Shown here: in pieces, positions 6,547-13,656 of the stretch
Numbering within the stretch: position 1 is the first letter of the stretch
Layout of the letters: every line of letters begins with the position of its first letter
Source of the DNA: an uncultured Methylophaga sp.
Lineage (GTDB): Bacteria > Pseudomonadota > Gammaproteobacteria > Nitrosococcales > Methylophagaceae
Assembly: GCA_947631375.1 (NCBI GenBank)
Contig: CANRLD010000021.1
Location: 1-14,900, forward strand
Direction: 5' to 3'
DNA: 14,900 bases
The notes under the pieces: generated by a model
What the model saw: the letters and a program-made list of their open reading frames with translations, nothing else
Databases searched by the model: none
Told to the model about the DNA's origin: nothing
Made by a program: the position numbers and the translations under genes

Positions 6547-7872
6547 TTATGTTGATGACGTTTCACCTAGTGCCGGGCTCCATGATTGGCTATTCTGCTG
6601 CGGGCCAATCTGAGAACTGAATTCACGCATATCCAAGCCACTAGGCTGTTGGAATACTCGTAAGCCGAATTCTGGCAGAATCGATAAGAGATGATCAAAA
6701 ATATCCGAAGCAATGCCTTCGTATTCAACCCATTTTACGGTGTTGGTAAAACAGTACAATTCTAACGGTAAGCCATTAGGGGTTGGCTCAAGCTGGCGAG
6801 ACATCAAGGTAAAGTCTTGATGAATATGTGGATGATTTTTTAAGTAATTATTGACATAGGCACGAAAGCAACCGATGTTGGTGACCCGTCGTGTATTAAC
6901 CGGCTCTCTCCCCCATTCGGCTAACTGCTGATTCCACTCGTCAATTTCTTTTTGTTTTTCATTGAGATAATCATTCATCAGGCTAAAGCGATGCAGTTTT
7001 TGCTGTTCTTCCGTTGACAGAAAATGGATGCTTTGCTGATCAATTAATATGCTGCGTTTTATTCTGCGTCCTCCCGACTCCTGCATTCCGCGCCAGTTTT
7101 TAAAGGGATCAGTCATAAATCGTTTGGTTGGCACTACCGTGATGGTTTTATCCCAGTTTTGTACTTTTACTGTATGCAAAGCAATATCAATCACATCGCC
7201 ATCAGCATTTAACTGCGGCATCTCTATCCAGTCACCAACGCGAATCAGATCGTTAGAGTTGATTTGTACACTGGCGACCAGAGAGAGCAGGGTATCCTGG
7301 AATATCAACATCAAGACCGCCGCCATCGCACCCAGTCCAGAGAGCAGGATTAGCGGGGAACGATCAATTAACGAGGCGATCATCAATATTGCTGCGATAG
7401 CAAAAATGACAATTTTGACGACCTGTATATAACCTTTTATCGGTTTCATGTGCGCACCAGGGCGCTTATTGTACGCATCATTGATAAGTGTCAGCAGGTT
7501 GCCAAGGGCCAGAGCGATCGTTAGCACGATAAACGCCGAGGTAACGTTTTTAACAACGGTGACAACGACTTCTGAAATGTTTGGAACCAATATAATTCCG
7601 GAAGACAAAATGATGGCCGGAACGATATTGGCCAGTCTGTTAATAAACGGTGAATCCGCCAGAGAGGAAAAGCGGGCAAGTTGGTTGGTTTTAAGAATGC
7701 GATAGATACCGCGGATTAGGATACGTTTGATTATCCAGTTAGCAAGCCAGGCAATTAAAATCAGAATAGACAGGCTGATAACAGTATGGGCAAGAGGGTA
7801 GTTTTCTAACCAGGTTGTCACTAGTTGATAGATTTCCAAAACAGACTCCGAAACGTATTTTGAGGTCGCCAT
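6547..7872 (-). CDS. ybdG: MscS-family mechanosensitive channel, YbdG type
   Basis: 441 residues. The region around residues 180-275 is nearly identical to E. coli YbdG, the miniconductance channel MscM: the pore-lining segment and its exit (GLGAMAAVLMLIFQDTLLSL, about 179-198), then SVQINSNDLIRVGDWIEMPQ (201-220), the beta domain with DGDVIDIALHTVKVQNWDKT (224-243) and the PFKNWRGMQESGGRR block (256-270). About five hydrophobic segments precede the soluble domain (near 31-50, 82-98, 110-130, 150-168 and 172-203). Such inner-membrane channels open on osmotic downshift to release solutes. It is somewhat longer than E. coli YbdG (415), largely by a polar C-terminal tail after about residue 410. 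ATG 7870-7872 is the first in-frame start; no convincing Shine-Dalgarno is seen. It is the first gene of a possible two-gene unit with the MFS exporter. Confidence 0.92.
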   Translation of the reverse strand: MATSKYVSESVLEIYQLVTTWLENYPLAHTVISLSILILIAWLANWIIKRILIRGIYRILKTNQLARFSSLADSPFINRLANIVPAIILSSGIILVPNISEVVVTVVKNVTSAFIVLTIALALGNLLTLINDAYNKRPGAHMKPIKGYIQVVKIVIFAIAAILMIASLIDRSPLILLSGLGAMAAVLMLIFQDTLLSLVASVQINSNDLIRVGDWIEMPQLNADGDVIDIALHTVKVQNWDKTITVVPTKRFMTDPFKNWRGMQESGGRRIKRSILIDQQSIHFLSTEEQQKLHRFSLMNDYLNEKQKEIDEWNQQLAEWGREPVNTRRVTNIGCFRAYVNNYLKNHPHIHQDFTLMSRQLEPTPNGLPLELYCFTNTVKWVEYEGIASDIFDHLLSILPEFGLRVFQQPSGLDMREFSSQIGPQQNSQSWSPALGETSST

Positions 7873-8369
7873 TGTAGCATTTCAGTCGTTACCGATTTTG
7901 GTCCGGGAAAAATCCGTGCAATCGGCAACCTCATTTATTGGACATAAAAACGATGTTGTACGGCATTCAATAATCTGTGTGCTGATCAGCCGTTGGGTCG
8001 CTGAAAAACCGTAGCTACAGATTATTGAATCGGCATGGGCAACCATAGCCTATGGTTATGGTGACAGTTAACGCTCTGTAATGTTCCATTTTCCAGTAAA
8101 TTGGTCGCATATCGCGCAGTTATGGCAAATTTAGCCGTTCCTTGATGTTTTTTTGTGTGCAATAAATATACTGAACAACTGTTGAGAGTTGAGAACAGAA
8201 AGCCCAGAAAAATGTTAGCAACAGCACTTATCTGATCGGCTTGCTAGCAGGTATTGCAAAAGAAATGCTACAGATCGAATTGTCTGATTTTTGATAATCA
8301 TCCAAAATAAGCGGATTTGCTGCACTTGATGCTATTCATCAACAGTCCATTTATCAATATTGAGTCAAC
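7873..8369. other. 497-bp gene-free interval between ybdG and the prfC pseudogene
   Basis: This interval separates divergently oriented genes. It is AT-rich, with stops in all frames and no recognisable protein remnant. It holds the MITE-like element at 7961-8034 and a short dyad, AACCATAG-C-CTATGGTT (8041-8057). A possible old prfC promoter is TTGATG (8142-8147) with TATACT (8167-8172), though the 19-nt spacing is long. On the minus strand, promoter signals for ybdG must lie here, but I see none above background. Confidence 0.5.
7961..8034. repeat. MITE-like 66-bp element with 14-bp terminal inverted repeats
   Basis: ATTCAATAATCTGT (7965-7978) and its exact reverse complement (8017-8030) enclose 38 nt that include a perfect 10-bp palindrome GCTGATCAGC (7981-7990). 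Both outer ends are bordered by the same four bases, CGGC, at 7961-7964 and 8031-8034, as a target-site duplication would be. Size, perfect ends and flanking repeats fit a miniature non-autonomous transposon. It could equally be a large hairpin of a small or untranslated RNA; there is no T-run after it. Structure seen, origin inferred. Confidence 0.4.
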
Positions 8370-9906
8370 ATGCCTGAAAGCTTGCTAGAGAAACACGTTT
8401 CGAAACGCCGTACCTTTGCCATCATTTCGCAACACTGACCGAAAAGTTATTACTATTCGGTGGCGCTATTCAAATGGCAGGAAGTGTAAAGTCACGAAAA
8501 ACAGACAAGCACGCGACTTCTGACTGGATGGAAATGGAGAAAGAGCGCGGTATTTCTGTTACTTCTTCAGTCATGCAATTTCCCTATAAGGACTGTATTG
8601 TCAATCTGCTGGATACGCCGGGGCATGCAGACTTTTCCGAAGATACTTACCGCACGCTGACCGCGGTTGATTCAGCCTTAATGGTTATCGACAGTGCCAA
8701 AGGGGTTGAGTTTGTCGTTTACGCACCACGCCGATCCTGACATTTATCAATAAACTGGATCGGGAAGGACGCGATCCGCTTGATTTGCTCAGTGAAGTTG
8801 AAACAATTCTGAATATTCGTTGTGCTCCGATGACATGGCCTATCGGCATGGGAAAAGGCTTCAGAGGTATTTTTCATCTGTATAACGATAATGTACGTTT
8901 GTTTGAACCACATAGTAAAGAAGCGGGTGAGCTGATTGAAGGGTTGGATAATCCGCGGCTGGATGAGTTGTTTGGCCCGTTGGCGCAAGATTTGCGCGAC
9001 GAAATTGAATTGGTGCGCGGTGCCAGCGATCAATTTGATCTGGATGCGTTTTTGTCAGGACAGATGACGCCGGTATTTTTTGGTTCAGCGATGAATAATT
9101 TTGGCGTCACTGAACTGATGGACGCGTATGTGAAATATGCACCGGCACCGCAGCCACGTGAAACCAGAACGCGAATCGTTGAGGCCGACGAACAAAACTT
9201 CAGCGGTTTTGTGTTCAAAATACAGGCTAATATGGATCCCAAACACCGTGACCGCATCGCCTTCATGCGTGTCTGTAGTGGTCATTACACCAAGGGAATG
9301 AAGTTACGGCAAACACGTATTGGTAAAGATGTAACTATTGCCAATGCTGTCACGTTTATGGCAGCAGAGCGTGAACAGGCTGAAGAGGCCTGGCCGGGAG
9401 ATATCCTAGGTTTGCACAATCATGGAACGATCCAGATTGGCGATACCTTTACCCAAGGTGAAGATTTGCAATTTACCGGCATACCTTATTTTGCACCGGA
9501 GTTGTTTCGCCGCGTCAGACTAAAGGATCCATTAAAAAACAAGGCGTTGTTAAAAGGTCTGCAACAATTGAGTGAAGAAGGAGCAACTCAGTTATTCCGG
9601 CCATTGGACAACAATGACTTGATCCTCGGTGCGATTGGCGTTCTACAGTTTGATGTGGTGGTGCATCGCTTAAAGGGTGAATATGGCGTGGAATGTATCT
9701 ATGAACCGGTTCAGGTCACTACGGCGCGTTGGGTATATTGCGATGATGCGAAAATGCTTGCCGAGTTTAAACGTAAGGCATCCGTCAACCTAGCGTTGGA
9801 TGGAGCAGATAATCTCACCTACATTGCACCCACACGCGTCAATCTGGACTTGACGATGGAGCGCTGGCCCGAGATTACTTTCCGCGCAACCCGGGAACAT
9901 TTATAA
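8370..9906 (+). pseudogene. prfC: Peptide chain release factor 3 (RF3), disrupted
   Basis: RF3 is the GTPase that removes RF1/RF2 from the ribosome after termination. Similarity to E. coli RF3 runs the full length but in three frames. Segment 1 (8370-8434) starts MPESLLEKHVSKRRTFAIIS and hits TGA at 8436-8438. Segment 2 (about 8435-8710) carries LTEKLLLFGGAIQMAGSV, then SDWMEMEKERGIS, the G3 box DTPGH and AKGVE, and ends at TGA 8738-8740. Segment 3 (about 8711-9906) resumes at CRLRTTPILTF, has G4 NKLD, and continues without further breaks to TREHL and TAA. Between segments 1 and 2 the P-loop codons (HPDAGKTT in E. coli) are missing, a loss of about 19 nt; between 2 and 3 the DRTRKLMEV stretch is missing, about 25 nt. 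Adding 44 nt restores 527 codons including the stop (E. coli RF3 is 529 aa). Without the P-loop no fragment could be a working GTPase. Similarity elsewhere is high, so the damage looks recent. Assembly error is possible but unlikely at two sites. Confidence 0.9.
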
Positions 9907-10059
9907 CGAAATTTACTCTAAGCGGTGGAATATCATCAACTGGCAGGTAAGGGATAGTTGTTCAGCAGTATCGCCGCTTTGTCTTATCCAGATTGGTTCA
10001 CTTTACAGGAAAGCCGCTTGGTAATGACAGGAGTGTTTTCCTGATTACTGGCTGGCCAG

Positions 10060-10089
10060 TTGAAGCTGAAGGTAGTGAAACCTTATAAT
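10060..10089 (+). promoter_or_regulatory. Candidate sigma70 promoter for the YdeP-like oxidoreductase
   Basis: TTGAAG (10060-10065, four of six bases) and a perfect TATAAT (10084-10089) are 18 nt apart. Transcription would begin near 10096, leaving a leader of about 190 nt before the TTG start at 10285. This is one of the two best promoter matches in the window, with the one before ileS. Confidence 0.55.
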
Positions 10090-10120
10090 TTACACAATCA
10101 CATAACTCAGAAGGATGAAC

Positions 10121-10213
10121 GTGGTCGCGTTTCGCGGCGCTCACTTCATCAAGCATGTAAGCCGTTCTGAATTCATTGATATTTCCAGCGAGAAAGACCA
10201 GCGTCAACGCTAA
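10121..10213 (+). CDS. Possible 30-aa leader peptide (hypothetical)
   Basis: A 30-codon frame begins at GTG 10121, five bases after AGAAGGA (10109-10115), and ends at TAA 10211-10213. It lies wholly inside the long leader of the YdeP-like gene, and its start is about 25 nt after the predicted transcription start. The peptide is basic (MVAFRGAHFIKHVSRSEF, then a polar end with EKDQRQR) and resembles nothing I know. An ATG two codons earlier touches the Shine-Dalgarno and is less likely. It may be a leader peptide or chance; only promoter placement and the ribosome-binding site support it. Confidence 0.22.
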   Translation: MVAFRGAHFIKHVSRSEFIDISSEKDQRQR

Positions 10214-10284
10214 CGTCGGTACTGATAAAGTCAGTGTTGGTGCTACGTTGTGCTGTTTTTATGCATTGCTTTGGAGGTAAACAC

Positions 10285-12585
10285 TTGAGTCATTACAAAC
10301 CATACAATGGTCCGGCTGCGGGGTGGGGAGCGCTGGTAAGCGTTACTCGTAACTGGTTGGGTAGCAAGAATGCGGTAGGAAATATCCGCGCGATGCTGAA
10401 AACCAATCAGGATCACGGTTTAGATTGCCCCGGTTGCGCTTGGGGAGAAACGCCAGAAAAGGGAATGATCAAATTCTGTGAAAATGGCGCTAAGGCGGTG
10501 AACTGGGAAGCGACCAGCCGTCGTGTTGATCCTGCCTTTTTCAGCCAGTACAGCAATACTGAACTGTTGCAGCAAAGCGATCACTGGCTGGAATCCCAGG
10601 GGCGTATTACCCATCCGATGCGCTATAACCCGGCGACAGATCACTACGAAACCATCACCTGGCAGCGAGCGTTTGAAACCATTGCTAGTCATTTACAGGC
10701 GATGGATTCTCCCGATCAGGCTGAGTTTTACACCTCGGGACGCGCCAGCAACGAAGCGGCTTTTTTGTACCAGCTATTTGTTCGTGCATTAGGAACCAAC
10801 AACTTTCCCGATTGCTCAAACATGTGTCACGAAGCCAGTGGTATCGGCATGGCGGAAGCGGTCGGTGTTGGTAAAGGGACAGTTACCTTTGAAGACTTTG
10901 AGCATTCTGATGCCATTTTTGTCATTGGACAGAATCCTGGCACCAATCATCCACGCATGCTTGAACCTTTGCGTGAGGCGGTTAAGCGTGGTGCCCAGGT
11001 AGTTTGTTTTAACCCGCTTAAGGAGCGTGGTTTAGAGCGCTTCCAGCATCCGCAGAATCCACTGGAGATGCTTAAAAATGATTCTGAACCGACCAATACC
11101 GCTTATTTCCGTCCTGCATTGGGTGGCGATATGGCGGCGATTCGCGGAATGGTCAAGTTTTTGTGGCAATGGGAACAACAGGCGTTGGCAAGCAATGGGC
11201 CAGCCGTGTTCGATCGTGAGTTTATTGCGCAACATACCAGTGGTATTGATGCGTATCTGTCCATTGTTGATAACACCAGCTGGCAGGAAATAGAAGAACA
11301 ATCAGGGTTGAGCCTGGCTGAAATCGAGATGGCAGCGAATATGTATCGCAGGGCTGATCGCGTCATTATGTGCTGGGCAATGGGGGTTACCCAGCACGTA
11401 CATTCTGTTGCCATTATTCAGGAAATTATCAGTCTGCAATTATTGCGTGGCAACATCGGTAAACCGGGTGCCGGGCTTTCCCCTGTTCGAGGTCACAGTA
11501 ATGTTCAGGGTGATCGCACAATGGGAATTGATGAGAAGCCGCCCAAGTGGTTGCTGGATGCCCTGGAAAAACGCTTTAAATTTAATGTGCCGCGTAAACA
11601 CGGTCACACCACCGTGCAAACGATTGCTGCGATGGAGCAAAGCCAGGTTAAAGTGTTTTTTGCGCTGGGTGGTAACTTTGTGCAGGCAACACCGGACACC
11701 GAGCGCACTCATGCGGCAATGCGTAATTGTGACCTTACTGTGCAGATTTCAACAAAGCTGAATCGTAGTCATTTGGTGAGCGGTAAGGAAGCATTAATTC
11801 TGCCTTGTCTGGGACGTACAGAAATTGATTACCAGAAATCCGGTAAGCAAGGCGTCACGGTGGAAGATACCTTCAGTATGGTGCATATCTCGTATGGCCA
11901 GCTGAAACCATTTTCACCATTAATGAAATCAGAAGCAGCGATTATTGCCGGTGTGGCTGAGGCAACACTCGGCAAACATCCCGTTGATTGGCAGTGGCTT
12001 ATCGAAGATTATGATCGGATCCGTGATTTAATTGCTGATGTTATTCCCGGGTTTGAGAACTTTAATGCCCGTATTGCCAACCCAGGCGGGTTTTATCTTG
12101 GTAACCCAGCTAGCGACCGGGTGTGGAATACAGAAACCGCAAAAGCGCGTTTTATAGCTAATCGTTTGCCGAAAACGCTGATCCATACTGAAATCACCCG
12201 CAGCGGGCAACAGCCAGATCTGATTCTGCAAACCATGCGCTCACACGATCAATACAACACAACTGTTTACAGCCTGAATGATCGCTATCGGGGTGTGTTC
12301 GGCATGCGGGATGTCATTTTCGTTAATGAAGATGACATGAAGCGGTTGGGGTTTGAGCATGAGCAAAAGGTGGATATCATTTCACTGTGGCCGGATGGTA
12401 AAGAACGTCGCGTGAATAACTTCACGTTGTTACGTTACGATATTCCGCAAGGGCAGGCTGCTGCTTATTACCCGGAAGCAAATCCGCTGGTACCGTTGGA
12501 GAGTTATGGTGATAAAACCTTTACGCCGACTTCAAAATTCATTGCCATCAGGCTTGAAGCCAGTCAACAACAGGATGTTGCTTAG
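10285..12585 (+). CDS. FdhF/YdeP-family molybdopterin oxidoreductase
   Basis: 766 residues, close to E. coli YdeP (759), and similar along its length. It belongs to the molybdopterin-dependent formate-dehydrogenase-like group; in E. coli YdeP is linked to acid resistance, but the reaction is not established. Near the N-terminus DCPGCAW (Cys48, Cys51) and CENGAK (Cys65) form the three-cysteine site of this family, suggesting an Fe-S cluster. The NNFPDCSNMCHE segment holds Cys177 and Cys181; Cys181-His182 sits where formate dehydrogenases have Cys/Sec-His as molybdenum ligand. Other blocks: EFYTSGRASNEAAFLYQLF, NPGTNHPRML, GNIGKPGAGLSPVRGHSNVQ, ATKLNRSH-type (here STKLNRSH) and TMRSHDQYNTTVYSL. 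No Tat signal, so cytoplasmic. The start is TTG 10285, with GGAGG at 10273-10277 seven bases upstream and family similarity starting just after; the frame is open upstream to an ATG at 10234 without such support. No cofactor or electron-transfer partner gene is adjacent. Confidence 0.9.
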   Translation: MSHYKPYNGPAAGWGALVSVTRNWLGSKNAVGNIRAMLKTNQDHGLDCPGCAWGETPEKGMIKFCENGAKAVNWEATSRRVDPAFFSQYSNTELLQQSDHWLESQGRITHPMRYNPATDHYETITWQRAFETIASHLQAMDSPDQAEFYTSGRASNEAAFLYQLFVRALGTNNFPDCSNMCHEASGIGMAEAVGVGKGTVTFEDFEHSDAIFVIGQNPGTNHPRMLEPLREAVKRGAQVVCFNPLKERGLERFQHPQNPLEMLKNDSEPTNTAYFRPALGGDMAAIRGMVKFLWQWEQQALASNGPAVFDREFIAQHTSGIDAYLSIVDNTSWQEIEEQSGLSLAEIEMAANMYRRADRVIMCWAMGVTQHVHSVAIIQEIISLQLLRGNIGKPGAGLSPVRGHSNVQGDRTMGIDEKPPKWLLDALEKRFKFNVPRKHGHTTVQTIAAMEQSQVKVFFALGGNFVQATPDTERTHAAMRNCDLTVQISTKLNRSHLVSGKEALILPCLGRTEIDYQKSGKQGVTVEDTFSMVHISYGQLKPFSPLMKSEAAIIAGVAEATLGKHPVDWQWLIEDYDRIRDLIADVIPGFENFNARIANPGGFYLGNPASDRVWNTETAKARFIANRLPKTLIHTEITRSGQQPDLILQTMRSHDQYNTTVYSLNDRYRGVFGMRDVIFVNEDDMKRLGFEHEQKVDIISLWPDGKERRVNNFTLLRYDIPQGQAAAYYPEANPLVPLESYGDKTFTPTSKFIAIRLEASQQQDVA

Positions 12586-12598
12586 TTAGTTGTTATGC

Positions 12599-12634
12599 CG
12601 GTCTGTGTCCTGCTTCATAAGCTGGCACAGACCG
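12599..12634 (+). terminator. Long hairpin after the YdeP-like gene
   Basis: CGGTCTGTGTC (12599-12609) pairs with GGCACAGACCG (12624-12634), with one G-U in RNA, and an inner stem GCTT (12612-12615) with AAGC (12619-12622) extends it around a CAT loop. It starts 13 nt after the stop codon. No T-run follows, so termination would need help; 3' end protection is the other option. The position supports a transcript end. Confidence 0.5.
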
Positions 12635-12749
12635 ACATGCTTCGTTGATTAGTTGTGTTTTTTGGCCGAGCCTGTACAGCGTAAAGCACTTGCAGGTCCG
12701 GGTTCAGTCAAGCAGAATACCAATGCACTGGTCAGCGGAGAGACGCGCA

Positions 12750-13196
12750 ATGAAAGTCAGATTCATTACAAAAAACAAGGGTAAGCCGGTCATCGGCCTG
12801 ACACCGACAGATACGCTGGATAAAGCAGTTAAGCTGATGATTGAGCATAGTATTGGCTCACTGGTGGTAACCGAAAATGGCGCTTTGGTCGGTATTCTGT
12901 CAGAACGTGATTTACTCAGTGTGTTGCATCAGAAAAATGCGATGTGGGAGCCAAAAACGGTAGCAGATGCCATGACGCCTGATCCGTATACCTGCGTTCC
13001 AGATAACACGCTGGAAGAGGTAATGAACATAATGGTCGAGCATAATATTCGCCACTTGCCCGTCGTTTATAAAGGGCGTTTGGAAGGGATGCTCTCCATT
13101 ACCGATATCGTGGAAGAATTATTGAAAAAAGCAAAGTTTGAAAATAAATTGCTGAAAAACTATATCCAGAACTGGCCCGATGCCGAAAATGGATGA
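12750..13196 (+). CDS. Two-CBS-domain protein
   Basis: 148 residues formed almost entirely of a CBS pair (Bateman module). CBS1 covers about 14-62 (TPTDTLDKAVKLMIEHSIGS, VGILSERDLL at 47-56) and CBS2 about 73-126 (MTPDPYTCVPDNTLEEVM, HNIRHLPVV, GMLSITDIVEEL). Such modules bind adenine nucleotides or related ligands, usually to sense energy state, and no second catalytic domain is present. ATG 12750 is chosen because MKVRFITKNKGKPVI matches the usual start of stand-alone CBS proteins and GGAG at 12737-12740 is nine bases upstream. The frame is open upstream to 12645, including an ATG at 12723 with a poorer ribosome-binding site. The last 20 residues are charged. It ends 3 nt from the end of the convergent DUF3579 gene. 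Partner and ligand unknown. Confidence 0.88.
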   Translation: MKVRFITKNKGKPVIGLTPTDTLDKAVKLMIEHSIGSLVVTENGALVGILSERDLLSVLHQKNAMWEPKTVADAMTPDPYTCVPDNTLEEVMNIMVEHNIRHLPVVYKGRLEGMLSITDIVEELLKKAKFENKLLKNYIQNWPDAENG

Positions 13197-13199
13197 TGG

Positions 13200-13487
13200 T
13201 CAGTCTTCAGTGAGGTTGGCTGTTCTTTCGAGTTGTAATTGATTATCACTGGCAAAACCCAGTAGAAAATTAAACAACATCTCGTCCTCATCTTCCAACT
13301 GTGCATCAATTACCACACATTTGGTACCTTCGATTGATGCCAATCTCACTCGGGGGTGAAAGATGATTCTTCTGCCCGGACCGTAGCTGGCAACAGCACC
13401 GCAAAGTCTTTCTGCCCAATCGCTCGGGCGAAACTTCCCACCATTCTGGGTAGTGCCTTTGATAATCACTTTTTCCGTTGCAGACAT
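13200..13487 (-). CDS. DUF3579 family protein
   Basis: 95 residues. The sequence fits the DUF3579 family of small uncharacterised proteobacterial proteins: VIIKGTTQNGGKFRPSDWAERLCG (7-30), a central Y-G-P-G-R-R segment with HPRVRLASIEGTKCVVID (44-61), and a C-terminal LFNFLLGFASDNQLQL (71-86). No membrane segment, signal or catalytic motif is apparent, so a cytoplasmic protein of unknown role. The start is ATG at 13485-13487; GAGAGC about 12 bases upstream is the only Shine-Dalgarno-like stretch. It is divergent from ileS, sharing a 169-nt intergenic region, and convergent with the CBS gene, whose stop lies 3 nt away. A possible promoter on this strand is TAAAAT (complement of 13534-13539) with TTGCTG 19 nt further upstream, a weak match. 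Confidence 0.83.
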   Translation of the reverse strand: MSATEKVIIKGTTQNGGKFRPSDWAERLCGAVASYGPGRRIIFHPRVRLASIEGTKCVVIDAQLEDEDEMLFNFLLGFASDNQLQLERTANLTED

Positions 13488-13591
13488 CTGTTTCAGGTGC
13501 TCTCGTTTAAAGAAAATGAATAGATGGTTGTGTATTTTACTGGAAATCCGCCCGATTACAGCAAGTAAAGCCGAAACAACCGTTTCAGTGA

Positions 13592-13620
13592 TTTAGGTCA
13601 GCGTGAAAAACCCGTATAAT
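13592..13620 (+). promoter_or_regulatory. Candidate sigma70 promoter for ileS
   Basis: A perfect TATAAT (13615-13620) has TTTAGG (13592-13597, three of six) 17 nt upstream. Transcription would start near 13627, giving a short leader of about 30 nt before the ileS GTG. A small dyad GAAAC-AACC-GTTTC (13573-13586) lies just upstream, in the region shared with the divergent DUF3579 gene. Confidence 0.55.
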
Positions 13621-13656
13621 CAAGCGCTTTATTCTTTGACGACAATGAGACGTTTT

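Larger units (their letters stand above)
9907..10284 (+). other. 378-bp interval before the YdeP-like gene, with leader
   Basis: No recognised gene. There is no clear terminator after prfC. The right half holds a strong promoter candidate (10060-10089) and a leader of about 190 nt with short dyads: CGCG-TTT-CGCG near 10125-10135 and ACTGA-TAAAG-TCAGT near 10219-10233. A 30-codon open frame (10121-10213) is described separately. A 69-codon minus-strand frame (10207-9998) has no family resemblance and is probably chance. Confidence 0.5.

Noticed and set aside
7049..7705. Two plus-strand frames (127 and 85 codons) opposite the mechanosensitive channel gene.
   Set aside because: Antisense to a strongly conserved YbdG-type gene and without family resemblance.
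8474..8740. An 88-codon frame as a stand-alone small GTPase-like protein.
   Set aside because: It is the middle segment of prfC: it begins at an internal Met of RF3 and ends in out-of-frame sequence after the second deletion.
10042..10160. A plus-strand frame (LLAGQLKLKVVKPYNLH, then KDERGRVSRR) that might be a remnant of a gene.
   Set aside because: About 40 codons with no start, no recognisable family and overlap with the promoter; cannot be told from chance.
9998..10207. A 69-codon minus-strand frame between prfC and the YdeP-like gene.
   Set aside because: No family resemblance and no Shine-Dalgarno, and it overlaps the likely promoter and leader of the plus-strand gene.
12653..12784. 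A 43-codon frame (TTG 12653 to TAA 12782-12784) with coding-like composition, overlapping the start of the CBS gene.
   Set aside because: No ribosome-binding site and no recognised similarity; its second part is simply the CBS gene read in another frame.
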